Assembly (NCBI RefSeq): GCF_000003815.2
Contig: NC_049993.1
Span: forward strand, 2,532,477 to 2,596,476
Source of the DNA: Branchiostoma floridae
Taxonomy: Eukaryota; Chordata; Leptocardii; Amphioxiformes; Branchiostomatidae
Direction: 5' to 3'
DNA: 64,000 nt
Shown here: positions 40,818 to 51,531 of the stretch, in pieces
How the letters are laid out: each line of letters opens with the position of its first letter
Position numbering within the stretch: position 1 is the stretch's first letter
Notes under the pieces: generated by a model
What the model was told of the DNA's origin: nothing
What the model saw: the letters and a program-made list of their open reading frames with translations, nothing else
The model's database searches: none
Made by a program: the position numbers and the translations under genes

Positions 40818-41190
40818 ACAAACGTTACCACCACGAGTGCGATGGATGCCACGGTTTTATTATCCACGTATAAGACTAGAAATGACCATTTTTGTGACGC
40901 TGTACAGTTTTTCTGGCTTCCTAAAGAAACAAGAAAGGGTTGTTGACTGTTATTTGTATCCCACCTTGCTTAACAAATGTTGTACAGAAATGACTGTAAC
41001 AAACGTTACCATCGTTTGATGCTGTCTAAGCTTTCTATTTGACCTGGTGTAAAAAAGCTGCCCACTTTTCAAATGTTCCTTGGGACATCCACTTGTACCT
41101 AAATGATGTAGTCAATAAGGTAAGTCCTTTAGAAGAAAACAGGGTTAAGTTTACTGTTGTAACAAACGTTACCGGTAACGTTTGTTACCT
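40818..41190. repeat. GTAACAAACGTTACC motif cluster with a 30-bp palindrome
   Basis: The motif occurs at about 40818, 40996 and 41159; the last is fused to its inverse (GGTAACGTTTGTTAC), giving a perfect 30-bp palindrome at about 41159-41188. Looks like a protein-binding or transposase site; unproven. Confidence 0.7.
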
Positions 41191-41699
41191 GCCCTGTAAT
41201 GTATTACCAATGGGACCGAAAATAATAAGTTGCCATTTTTTGGCTATGGTTAAAAGAGGAATTTTCCTAAACAACCAGGTAGTTTTCACTGAAAATAAAG
41301 CTGATTTATTTTTCGACCAAAAAAATGCCATTTTCGACATTTCAGTGAGAACGAGTGTGGAACATGAGTGACCCTATCTTTATGCTCAATACTAAGGACC
41401 ACTGCCGGGTCCGTATAGTTTTCGGTGTCCGTGTTTAAACGACGCGGCAGTTGCATCAGAACTGTTCAGTTCAGGAAATTAGGATGTTAAGTTTTATTCT
41501 ATATTAATAATCTGCATATGTACTATGTTTAACACTTGTTTTAGTAATTAGGATGATAAGTTTGTATCTTCTTTTTTTTGCCATACATTGTACCGTGTAC
41601 GATCGTTGCGCAATAAAGTTCTTCGTGAGCTGAAGAAAATCGTACCTGGCGTTATGACGATACTAAACAAACCGCCATTGGTCTATTTGGTTTCTTACA

Positions 41700-41905
41700 G
41701 GTATCCAAACAAAAGCAGAACTCAACTAGCAGCTATAACTGTAGCCATCATGGCGGCGCCCAATACATCTGTCCCTCCGTCCCAATGCAGTTGCTACGGT
41801 GCGACACATAGAACAACGTTTACAATCGAGATAACCCCTGTCGGTTGCTCGCAAGGTACGTACGTCGTACGCGCGTTGGACTTAAACATCCTTCAAGAAA
41901 ACTAG
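41700..41905 (+). other. Possible unidentified terminal exon
   Basis: TTTCTTACAG precedes a frame that reaches TAG at 41903 (includes TSVPPSQCSCYGATHRTTFT) and is followed by CAATAAAG at about 42090. No domain and no upstream partner exon found, so this may be chance. Confidence 0.2.
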
Positions 41906-42421
41906 TAGACACAAGAACGCCTTTATACCGAGACTCTGTCCATGTCCAGGTCTTTCAATGTTTTTAAACGTTACGTTGGTACCAATTTTTTGTTGTTTGT
42001 ATCATAAATCCTTGCAGTGCTTACGAAGCAAACATTATGTGAAAATCATTGCAATTCAGTTCCGTTAGGGACTACCATGTTGATCGTGCAATAAAGGTTG
42101 AAGGTCTTTCTGCCTTAGTTTGGTTGCCTCAATCTTTTTCATATTTGTTAAAACCCCAATATTGATAAAAAATCGTGATAACAAAGACTTAATGTGAATG
42201 ACGTCTCCACACCATTTAAAGGTGTTATTTGTATCATAATTTCGTATATTTGTCGTTTGTGAACTTCAAAACAAGCTACACAATGCATAGTACTGGTTTC
42301 CTACAACCATCACAATCTACATCAAACAGACTGCTGGTGAAGACAACAACATGTTCACTTAGCAACTTCCCTAGGTTGGGCTATATACTTAGACACACTC
42401 AAAAGTTGGCTTTACTAGCCA

Positions 42422-42574
42422 CTATCTATGTTTCTTTTTTGCCTCAGCCCTGTATTTAACAGTAGGTTGACCATGAACAATACGAAGCAGGTTGCTGGCT
42501 ATTCTCATGATTGTCAACCCTGCCTTGGCTTTTGTTGATGCAAGTTTTCTGATAGACTTCCCAAGAGAAATTTC
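42422..42574 (-). CDS. Gal3ST probable last exon
   Basis: Acceptor TCTTACACAG before 42574, in phase with the previous exon, stop TAG at 42424-42422. Encodes EISLGKSIRKLASTK and a basic tail. The pattern C..M...E......IR across the junction resembles the end of Gal3ST proteins, but the tail itself is not recognised. Confidence 0.5.
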   Translation of the reverse strand, partial: EISLGKSIRKLASTKAKAGLTIMRIASNLLRIVHGQPTVKYRAEAKKKHR

Positions 42575-45500
42575 CTGTGTAAGAAACAAAAATACAACAA
42601 CTTATTACCGTAATAACGGTTCAAGTTATCTTCAATAGGTCTAGAAACTAATAAATTAGGTGTTTTACTTTAAGGCATACTAGACTGACAGCAGGTGTAG
42701 TAGTAGTAATGCGAAGATGAAAGTTAGAAGAATTAGAAGTAGTATTAGTAGTATTAGTAGTAGTTGTAGTGCGTGCAGTATACGTAGTACATGTAGTAGT
42801 AGTAGTAGTAGTGCACGCAGTATACGTAGTATATGTAGTCGTAGTAATAGAAGTCGTAGTAATAGTAGTCGTAGTAATAGTAGTCGTGGTACATGTAGTA
42901 GCAGTAGTAGTGACAACAGCAATTGCTGTAGTAGTAGAATTAGCAGCAGCCTCAGTAGAAGAAGTTTACATCTTGACAAATCGCTAAAGATTCAAGCTTA
43001 AGGACAGCATGCATCAGTAAAGATTCCATTACATACACTGGATCGCATATGTCTGCAGTACATGGGATCTACCGCAAACTGTCGACTCCACTTGGACGCC
43101 TTTATGATGAGAGGCTGTTGATGATGGCGACTCCTTCTACGTTTACGCGTGTGGCAGAACTTGCTGACACTCTTTTTCACTTCTCGAAAGTAGTGGAGCT
43201 CTTCGTAAAAGTCCGGATCCTGTGACAACAGATCTCAGGTCAGGCATTGAACATCAAGAGCATCAAGCTAACAAGGGTTCCTTTTATTATTTTGTATTTA
43301 CATTTTCGCTTCTCTATTTACATTTTCGCTTCTCTATTATCTTTGTTCCGTTCATTACGTGCACCTGTCAAGTACGAGGGGCGTGCAATTAGTAATGGTC
43401 CTGACCCATTTCCCATAGCAGGAGATTAATGAAACTTGGCACAGTTATTAGTCTTTCTCTTCATAGGAATCACCCAGAGTTATGCATTTCTCCCATCGTT
43501 TGATGCAGCTCTGGACACCGATTTTGTAGGACACCCCAGGTTGGTCCTCCAACTGATGCCTCATCAATGGCACAAGAGGGACGACCAGGTCTGGGAGCTG
43601 TTTCCACAGACTTCCAGCCAAGTTTGAATTCAGGATGCCAGCGTTTTACAAGGTCATATGATGGGGCATCATCACCATAAGTTTCATTTATTTCATCAAA
43701 AGTCTTCTTTGGTGTGCGTCCTTTCAAATACAAAAACCGGATCACTGCGCGACACTCAACTGGTTCCATTTCACACCTGGTCCATTTCGCACCTGACTAA
43801 GTTCAAACACCAGTAAATCAGAAACCACAATTAGTTCAGAGCTGTCTTTTGCAACATAACCCATAGAGATATGAATTATTACACATACAAAATTTCATTT
43901 AGATCAGACAACTGGAAGTGGGTCAGGACCATTACTTATTGCACGCCCCTCGTAGAGACAACTATAGCCTCCCAATCCTCTCCAGGCCATGGTTGATAGC
44001 AAGGTCATCTGTGGTTGGGAGTTGGTAGAGAAGGGGTTGTACGTATTAGTACCTCCATGGAGCCAGCTCTATGGAGGTATTAGTACAACCCCTTTTGGAG
44101 TTGGTAGGCACGCTTCTACTAGACATTTGAAAATGAAACTCGGTCAAAGTCCTGCTCTTCTTGCATGCGATTAGAGAAGCGAAGTGGTTCAAAAGAAATG
44201 CAGCCCAGCAAGTCTCGACCTAGTTCTCGCAACTCTCGCGAGAACTAGGTCACTCCGTGATCATGATGGACTGACAGTCATCGAAAATTTGGAGGTATGT
44301 TTGCTTACCTGTCAAAACTAGTCACTGATTAATGAAAATTCTATGAACTGTTTACATACGTGACTGATGAACCTCTGCAACGAAATGTAGCCCAACACTA
44401 TACATATGTAACAGGGGATTTACCTGTGCTGCAATCTTTCTCCACAAGGAGGCGTTGAACGTGTCATACAGTAAGTAATCCACGGCCTTCCACCGGCGGA
44501 GATTGGCGAGTTCTTTGTCGGTGGGAACGTATTTCTTGTAGGAATACCTTCGGGTGTTCTTTGGCGTCATGTCGTACAGAACGTCTCGCAGCTCCCAGCA
44601 CATCAGACGTCTGAGGAGAACCAGAGACTCGTCCAGGTGTTCCAGCAGCAAGACCAGCGTGAAGTCCGCTTCTAGTTCGCTGATGTACCTACGAGCTCGT
44701 TCCTTGTAGATAGAGAAACGATGGGATGTGCGTTTATAGACAGTGGCTGATCTATGGCTATAATTCAAAACCGGGAATGAAACTTTCTAAAACTCAGGAA
44801 TTGTCAGGGTAAGTTTCAATATACAGTCAAACCTGCCCAATAGACCACATCTACTTAGCGACCCCCTGGCCATTACGACCGCTTTTTCTCGTTCCCGAAA
44901 ATTTTGCCCATTGACGTAAACATTAAGCGACCTCCTCACTCAGGTTTGACTGTACATTGTAGATAGAGTTTCGTAACTAAAATCACAACAGCGAATCAGA
45001 ACAAAACGAAAAAGAGTCAGACTTAGAGCCATGACTTATAGCCATCACCTTATCCTCTGCTCCCTCTGTAGGGTAACCCAAATCAGATGACAGGAAGTTC
45101 CTGGTGCCGTCCCAGGTGACATTACAGAAGTCAAAGTAAGCCTCAGACAGGTTCTTGTACTTCCACGGGTCCTGAAGAAACGTCTTGACCGGGTTCTTAG
45201 ACTTGATTCTCATCAACTTGGGAAGCTTGTAGTAATTCATGGTTGACCTCAAATGGCTGCTTGGCTCTCTGATGATGGCTGTGTGTGAGCCAAAGATATA
45301 ACAAACTTTATTGTATAACAAGAGTTCCACGAACACATCTCTTCGCCAAATAATCATGCCTTTGTTCAAGACTATTAGGTCTCATTCATGTAGTGCTAAA
45401 GAGCACCTACCCCAAAAGCAAACGACTGCATAAACGTGTGTTTGTAGCAGTTGAAAATCCCATTCATCCATCCCAGCTTACCTCGTGTATTGTTGTTTAC

Positions 45501-48500
45501 AGACACACATACATTCTACTGTTGTGCCATAGGAAAGTGGCAGGTAAACCATTTTTGAATTTGACCTTCCTTTCCACAACAGGTACTTCTCAAGTCCAAA
45601 CCCCCACAAGTAATGCTGGTGGCATACATACAGACCCACACCATAGGCACTGCTCCATGACACAACTGAAAATATAACCATGTCTTGGGTGTTTACTTAA
45701 GCTACATTTTCTAAGGCTGTTTATTTTTGTAACATACAAGCTTGCTAGTGTCCTCAAAATCAGGTCTCATCCTGAACTGCATGGGATTTGTAAACTTGTT
45801 AAATTAATTATGCAAATAAGCACGTGCTAAACATGATTATCATTTCAATATATTGGTCATCACTCAAGGTATCGACATACCAAATATCTTGACGATCCGT
45901 CGACCCTTTCCTGAGTTATTCTGTTTCAAAGTCTGCAACAAAATTGGCTCCTGCAGTTCGAAACAAGCCGCTAGGGGGCCCAAACTTACATTGCTTGCCC
46001 CAAGACCTATCAGCCACCTAAAAGTTATGAACCTGGCATTTGCAGAAAATCTGACCTCTACCTTTTAAGCGCCGCTGCAGAACAGCAACTCGCCGCTAGG
46101 AGGCTCATTATTGAACTTGACCTTCCTTTTTGGCACCCCAACATCTCGAGTTATCTGGTATACAGACAAACGCACTTACATACAAAGCCCGCTACAGCAC
46201 CATAGGTAAGAGCCAGGTAAACTATTTTCGCACTTGACCGTCCTCTTTACAACCGCTAAACACCTGCCAAGTATCGTAAAAATGTCCCAGCTGCGTCTCG
46301 AGTTATGCTGTTCACAACCAAGTGCACAAAATACAAAGCTTACTGCAGTACCGTAGGAAACCACCAGGTACACCGTTTCGAACTTGGCATTCCTTTCGAC
46401 AACCGCTACACAGCTACCAAAAATTACAAAGTTCCCTCCACAATTTCTCGAGTTATATGCTGTTGACCTACATATAGACCCATATAACCGAAAACATACT
46501 CTTCTGGCGAAGAGAACAGTTGTACAAGGCAAAAATTTTTTCTGCTGTATGTGCTGAGAATCCATATTTATATATTGTCCTATATAGACAATATTATGGT
46601 TGCCACCATCCTTCTCACGCAGGGACAGCCTGTCTGGACGTGCCCTTCTTTCTCAACGGTCACTCTTAGTTCCGGTGGACGTCCTCCCAAACCAGCTGTC
46701 AGCCAATCAGAGAATAGGCCTTTCAGTTTTCAAAAGGGTCATAAGGGTAAGTTCATTAGTATTTATAAGCAGGGCGGTCAGGAACTAAGAATGACGGTTG
46801 AGAAGGCAGGGTACATCCAGACAGGCGGTTTCGCTGTTGGAAGTCCCTGCGTAGGAGGATGGGTTGTTACATATCAATATGTACTTGAATTTGCAATGCA
46901 GTAGAGGTAAGATATTAGCCACTGCGAAACAATGGCATTTTAGAACCTAACAGAAAACCTAACATATTACAGAATATCGTTTTAGATAGCTCATTGTGTT
47001 TTCACAATAAACTATTTGCAGTGGCATGGCATATGGAACTGATCACCACAAATAAAACCTACACCAGGGGGTTATTTCATGTCTCCCTTGGGAATTAAGT
47101 ATTATGTTCGAAAACGGTGGGAAAAAATTGATTTTTCTTGAGTAAGGTATTCTGTGTAATGTTGAGCCGAAAAAAAACATTATACAGTTCAGTCTGGAAC
47201 AAAAAGGATGGCCAGTGTTTTTTCAGCAAACCTAACACCTAACATAACGGCCATGGTCCATTTATGACTCACTTCTTAACGAGACACATGACCTACTAAA
47301 CTCGGCACAAAAAGTCTGTAATATCATATTTGGCTGATCATATTTCCGTTGTTCCTTTTATATGTTATCAAACTCCTTATGACTATAAATTCGTGGAACG
47401 AGCACCTGCTTACGTCAGTGGGTCACCAAAAAAAAGTGCCCCAATTTTGAAAACGGAAAGCCTATTCTCTGATTGGATGACAGATGGTTTGGGGGGGGAC
47501 GTCCACAGGAACTAAGAGTGATGGTTAAAAGAGCAGGGCACATCCAGACAGGCAGTTTAGCTGTTGGATGTCCCTGCGTAGGAAGATGTTTGAAATGTTC
47601 TATAAACGTTCCTTACATATGTAGGCTGTGTTAGCCGGGAACTTGGCCCGGAGCCATGTCTTATTGTACACCATGTGGTTCAGCAGGACGTCATACTGTT
47701 CATCTGGGGTGTGGACATAGTCCTCTTCTGTAGGAGGGAAGGGCCAGGCGAGCACAACCGGAGGGGATCCGCTTGGCATCAGCACAGACAGATGGTGACT
47801 GATGGCGTATCTCTGGAAGATGTTCACGGCAGTACAGCTTCCGGTCTTGTGGGTTTTGATAAAGACGAACTTCCGTCTTGGATGACAACTCTTTGATGTC
47901 GTTTTTGTTTCATTTCTATTGTCGTCTTTAAAGTGAGGCTCATCCCTGAAAAAAAGTTTTGTTTCGTGTTACCCCCAGGAAACGCTACTGCTGGTCATAT
48001 TTCACATAACGCTAGTTCACCTAAATTCATGGGGTAACCTAGATTCGTTGTTGAAAAAAAACTGGGTATTTAGAGATTTCAGGTCAACGACGTGGGTTTC
48101 ACACATCAACATTTTCAAAATATTGCAATGTGAAACTACCTTCCATCGACTTAACGATCCCAAAATACCCTATTCTTATATACAACGGATAAAGGTTGCC
48201 CTACGGATAAAGGTCGACTAACGTTACATGTACATTTGTAATATAGTCCCAATAGATACGTACATTATTTAGCATACATTTAAGATGGAAGTATTGTTTT
48301 GGCCATACTGTTTTGGGTCTGGAAGGTGTGGGAGACTATGGTATCATTGATGTATTACTCCGAGTGGGTACCCTAAAAGAGATCCGATCCAAAAAATAAA
48401 CTGCTGCATGGACGCGTGATTTTTAGCGGCGAGAAATTCCCTTTTAGCTGGCGGAACTGATCTGAAAAGTTAGATTGATGAAAGCTTGTTTGTAACTGAA

Positions 48501-50750
48501 GAAATTAGCAGGTAAAGGTTTGCAGCCGCGCGCTAGGTCGGCGGTACACAGTCCTGGGTTCTGAGTGGTGCGGTTGTGCACTAGGAGAGCGAAAAAGTTC
48601 CCACGATATTAACTTTGCTTATTGCAGATTCAAAAAATCCATAGTAGCTCTGGTCCCTCTCGGTGGTACAAAAAAACGTCCTGGCCCATGGACTATATAG
48701 GGTAAATGTTCTCAACACAGAATGAAAAATCTGCTAAAATTTCACGTAGCTTCATTATGAACGCGCCCATGTAAACCACGAATTATAACATAGAAGTCTA
48801 TATGGGAAGAAAAAATTCATCAATGACACCTTATATCTCACGAACCGTTAAAAGTCTTTCAATGGGTTTTGGTGGGTGCGTAGGTATGTGTGTGTACGTT
48901 TGTGTTGATGATGGGCGTCGCCTTTGGGTCCCCTGTTGGTTGATCTTGGTACTGCAACACCACGTTTGTTTTATATCTTTGGACCTGTGGTGTTGTGTTA
49001 ATCTTTATGTGGTGGGGAGGTGTCATAATGATGCTTATGTGGTGCAAATTTGTTGTTTGCTGTGGATCTGCAGGGTCGTTTGTTTCTGGCGAATATCTTA
49101 AGAATCTGTAGATGGATTGGGATGATATCTGTTATGTGGGTACGTATTTGAGCACTTCATGGCCTTCTGGTGGTTGAACTTCTGGGTGTACCTTTTTTCC
49201 TGGACGTAGGGGTGGGTACCGGTACAGAAAATGCAGGTCCAGGTCCGGTTCAGGTCCAGAGGATCAGGTCCAGGCCCGGACCTGAACCTGGTTCATTATG
49301 TGAAAACTTGTGAAGGGATGATACTTAAAACAATGGTCCATTTTGCTACAAAAAATCTGTCTCATGTAGTATTCGATTTCCGCTGGCGTTTTAAAAATCC
49401 TACAAGGTTAAATACCTTTGTACGATTGACTGTAAAAGTTGTTAAAAATGACTATAGAGTCTACTCTGCTTCGCTCTTGTTGTTTTCCTAGACCGGTAAC
49501 CCCGAAAACGTTTCTGTACCAGTCCAATGAGAAACACCGGTTTTGTACCGGTACACCGTACCGGTACACCGTACCGGTACCCAGCACTACCTGGACGTGT
49601 TATGGTCTTGATATTTTACTAGCGCTAGCACCGAAGACATTTTTTTATACCACCAATGGCTTTTGAGAATGTTACATGTCGGCACAAAAATGGTGAATCC
49701 GTACGTACTGTCGCTCAATCCCATGCAAGGATGGTTCCCCAGATGTCTGGTTAACGTTCTGTGATGTCTGTAGCAGATATGGTGGACGTATACCGCGTGC
49801 ACTTTGAAGAATCATGTTGTTCTGTAGACACAGATTTACATTCACAGGCTAAATGCAGGATCCCAAACCAATTTGCCCAATATTCAATGTCTTAGTGGTT
49901 GTTGAACTCGAAGAGCATATATTTGTTTATAAGAATTGACTTCTAACTAGGGGAACCATGCTTGTAACTAGGGGAATCATGCTGTAACTAGGGGGATAAN
50001 NNNNNNNNNNNNNNNNNNNNNNNNNNNNNNNNNNNNNNNNNNNNNNNNNNNNNNNNNNNNNNNNNNNNNNNNNNNNNNNNNNNNNNNNNNNNNNNNNNNG
50101 TGAAACTGGGGGGAATTCAGGGCTGGCTTCTGGGGGAGACCCAAGGGTGGTAGCTCTGGGGAAACCAGTCGTGGTTATTTTTGGGAATCATGCTTGTAAG
50201 TAGAAAAACCATGCTTGTTACTAGGGCAATCATGCTTGTAACTAGGAGAACCATGCTTGTAACTAGGGGAATCATGGTTGTAACTAGGGGAGTCATGCTT
50301 GTAACTAGGGGAATCATGCCTGTAACTAGGGGAATCATGGTTGTAACTAGGGGAATCATAGTTGTAACTAGGGGAATCATGGCTGTAACTAGGGGAATCA
50401 TGGTTGTAACTAGGAGAATCATGGTTGTAACTAGGGGAATCATAGCTGTAACTAGAGGAATCATGGTTGTAACTAGGGGAATCATGGTTGTAACTAGGGG
50501 AATCATAGTTGTAACTAGAGGAATCATGGTTGTAACTAGGGGAATCATGGTTGTAACTAGGAGAATCGTGCTTGTAACTAGGGGAATCATGGTTGTAACT
50601 AGGGGAATCATTCTTGTAACTTGGGGAATTCGTGTTCGAACTAGAGGAATCATTGCTTGGAAAATGTTCTTTACTCACCTGGGAATAGTAATAAATGGCA
50701 CTTCCAAAGATGAAGATGAACATCACCGTGAAAATTGCTTTAGTGCTCAT
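42422..50750 (-). CDS. Galactose-3-O-sulfotransferase (Gal3ST) family gene
   Basis: Minus-strand exons: candidate first exon 50750-50679; then 47945-47617, 45278-45049, 44702-44424, 43219-43037 and 42574-42422 (TAG stop). The last five join in phase and give about 391 codons. Family signatures: RRKFVFIKTHKTGSCT (5' PAPS-binding loop), SIIREPSSHLRSTMNYY (3' phosphate-binding), EHLDESLVLLRRLMCWELRD and FNASLWRKI, all in Gal3ST order. Such enzymes are Golgi type II membrane proteins that transfer sulfate from PAPS to the 3-OH of galactose on glycolipids or glycans. Unresolved: the link between the first exon (phase 0 end) and the next (needs two bases) requires at least one unseen stem exon. The exact acceptor sugar cannot be told from sequence. 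Confidence 0.82.
42700..42960. repeat. Imperfect (GTA)n microsatellite
   Basis: GTAGTAGTAGTAGTAGT-type trinucleotide run with variants, in the last intron of the Gal3ST gene. Frames rich in Leu, Val or Ser over it are artefacts. Confidence 0.88.
43037..43219 (-). CDS. Gal3ST exon, C-terminal helix region
   Basis: Acceptor TTGTCACAG, donor AGT|GTATGT; 61 codons. DPDFYEELHYFREVKKSV followed by SKFC and a Trp-containing WSRQFAVDPMYCRHM segment fits the C-terminal part of Gal3ST proteins. Without splicing the frame would stop at 42998. Confidence 0.7.
43375..43952 (-). mobile_element. Mariner-like element, internally deleted, TA target
   Basis: 578 bp with TIRs CGAGGGGCGTGCAATTAGTA / inverse, about 34 bp, flanked by TA (43373-43374, 43953-43954). 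Sits in a Gal3ST intron, same strand as the gene. Confidence 0.85.
43573..43769 (-). pseudogene. Mariner transposase N-terminal HTH fragment
   Basis: Minus-strand frame from 43769: ECRAVIRFLYLKGRTPKKTF and YGDDAPSYDLVKRWHPEF, ending PRPGRPS. This is the paired-like DNA-binding part of mariner transposases; the catalytic DDD domain is deleted. Confidence 0.82.
44030..44250. repeat. Two hairpins in a Gal3ST intron
   Basis: AAGGGGTTGTAC...CCTCCAT with inverse ATGGAGG...CAACCCCTT (44031-44096), and CCTAGTTCTCGC / GCGAGAACTAGG (44219-44250). Confidence 0.7.
44424..44702 (-). CDS. Gal3ST exon, most conserved core
   Basis: Acceptor TCTACAAG, donor CAG|GTAAAT; 93 codons, phase 0 at both ends. Encodes ADFTLVLLLEHLDESLVLL, CWELRDVLYDM and TFNASLWRKIAAQ, the strongest family signature in the gene. 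Confidence 0.88.
45049..45278 (-). CDS. Gal3ST exon with 3'-phosphate-binding motif
   Basis: Acceptor TCACACACAG, donor AAG|GTGATG; 230 nt joining in phase. Encodes IIREPSSHLRSTMNYY (R..S...Y pattern), TFLQDPWKY and NFLSSDLGYP, each with a clear counterpart in vertebrate Gal3ST enzymes. Confidence 0.88.
45740..46530 (-). repeat. Octamer-bearing family, inverted copies
   Basis: Inverse order of the blocks at 840-2110: TATGCAAATAAGCACG near 45808, TATCTTGACGATCCGTCGAC, GCCGCTAGGGGGC, ATCTCGAGTTAT and CCGAAAACATAC with GCGAAGAG at the end. Confidence 0.6.
46600..47590. mobile_element. Foldback element in a Gal3ST intron
   Basis: 46605-46740 (CGCAGGGACAGCCTGTCTGG, CACTCTTAGTTCC, CAATCAGAGAATAGGC) is inverted at 47440-47590. 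A third, shorter inverted copy is at 46772-46865. About 700 bp between the outer arms, no coding. Confidence 0.65.
47617..47945 (-). CDS. Gal3ST exon with 5' PAPS-binding motif
   Basis: Acceptor TTTTTCAG, donor ATAT|GTAAGG. Encodes SCHPRRKFVFIKTHKTGS, the 5'-phosphosulfate loop with invariant lysine, then NIFQRYAISHHL, and ends FPANTAYI, the start of the second PAPS strand. Incoming phase needs two bases from an upstream exon. Confidence 0.85.
47946..49925. other. Gal3ST intron or upstream region; no exon found
   Basis: Contains a piece of the octamer-bearing family (CTCACGAACCGTTAAAAGTC to about 49150) and CCGGTACACCGTACCGGTAC short repeats near 49550. A small Gal3ST stem exon may hide here but none could be identified. 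Confidence 0.35.
49940..50650 (-). repeat. 21-bp minisatellite next to the Gal3ST first exon
   Basis: About 21 or more units of TAACTAGGGGAATCATGGTTG (plus strand), interrupted by the 100-N gap. Because 21 is a multiple of three and the unit lacks stops, two minus frames and one plus frame stay open; one minus frame would encode NHDSPSY repeats. A consensus donor at 50678 places the array most likely in intron 1. Confidence 0.88.
50000..50099. other. Assembly gap (100 N)
   Basis: Run of N inside the 21-bp minisatellite, probably a repeat-caused break. Confidence 0.99.
50679..50750 (-). CDS. Candidate Gal3ST first exon: signal anchor
   Basis: ATG at 50750 opens a short N-terminus followed by a hydrophobic stretch (IFTVMFIFIFGSAIYYY) suited to a type II signal anchor, then a perfect donor CAG|GTGAGT at 50679/50678. 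It sits upstream of the sulfotransferase exons on the same strand. It could instead run on into the adjoining 21-bp repeats, which stay open. Confidence 0.5.
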
Positions 50751-50890
50751 CTTTGCTTGTTGTTGTCTAGTGATTGAGATATAGTCAAAGTCAAGTTAAT
50801 AGTTAGACAGCTGTGATTGTCGTGGACTGCGTGGAATGAACAGACTACTCCAGCACTATCAAATACTTACCCTACACCTACAATTAAGGG

Positions 50891-51060
50891 TAAATGACCC
50901 GCCCCGAGGTGTATATGGTGTCATGACGCCTGGTCCTTTATATAACCACCGAATAAAACCACCGAGTGAGCGAAGCGGACGAGGTGGTTTTATGAGGTGG
51001 TTATAGCAAAGGACCAGGCGTTATGACACCATGTACACCGAGGAACAGGCGGGTCATTAA
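50891..51060. mobile_element. Foldback (hairpin) element
   Basis: Nearly the whole 170 bp folds on itself: AATGACCCGCC...GGCGGGTCATT outside, CGCCTGGTCCTTT and CCACCGAATAAAACCACC within, loop near GAGTGAGCGAAG. No coding. Confidence 0.82.
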
Positions 51061-51415
51061 CGTTATTATCATATAGCCTACCCAAACTTGCAAACTCTGG
51101 TATAACGCATAGATCCCTGGGTACTATATGTGTAAATTGCTTTGTGGAATGTCTGAAATTCACTTTTGTTCTTTGGTACATACATCTGTAAGAAGATTAA
51201 AGATTGCATTTTTAAACCAACATTTCCACAGAAAATATTCGAAACATTGCAGTCTTTGGCTTTTTATCATTATCAATGAAAACAAAAGGAGCCATTCTGT
51301 ACTTATTCCCTCTGCTCTGTCATATGTTTCGCTCTTTTTGATTGGCCAAGCCTGCATATACCTTACTTTCGCTCCTTCTGAATGGTCAAAATGAATCGAC
51401 AACGGCACCGGTGTC

Positions 51416-51531
51416 GATTCATTCTGACCAATTAGAGGAGAGATGCACACCTGCCTGGCCGGAATCTATGTGTTATTCATTCTGACCAATTAGAGGAGAG
51501 ATGCACACCTGCCTGGCCGGAATCTATGTGT
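51416..51531 (+). repeat. 58-bp exact tandem duplication
   Basis: ATTCATTCTGACCAATTAGA through GGAATCTATGTGTT occurs twice in a row with no difference seen. It lies between inverted ATTATCATATAGCC (51065-51078) and GGCTATATGATAAT (51585-51598), perhaps the ends of a larger foldback. Confidence 0.85.

Larger units (their letters stand above)
36343..41355. mobile_element. 5-kb TIR-bounded block of tandem repeats
   Basis: CTCGTTCTCATTTAAATGTC at 36343 returns inverted at 41332-41355 (ATTTCAGTGAGAACGAG). Inside are a 142-bp array, a 115-bp array, a two-copy repeat (about 40336-40555) and three GTAACAAACGTTACC motifs. No coding. Target duplication not found, so the outer limits are tentative. Confidence 0.5.

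Noticed and set aside
41039-41371. 110-codon plus-strand frame
   Set aside because: Lies across the right end of the repeat block, including the 30-bp palindrome; no domain.
42680-43001. Leu-rich, Val-rich and Ser-rich frames
   Set aside because: Translation of the (GTA)n microsatellite in the last Gal3ST intron.
50117-50777. Plus-strand frame of 198 codons and a second minus frame over the 21-bp repeats
   Set aside because: All are open because the 21-bp unit has no stop; only the frame in line with the signal anchor deserves attention, and even that is probably intronic.
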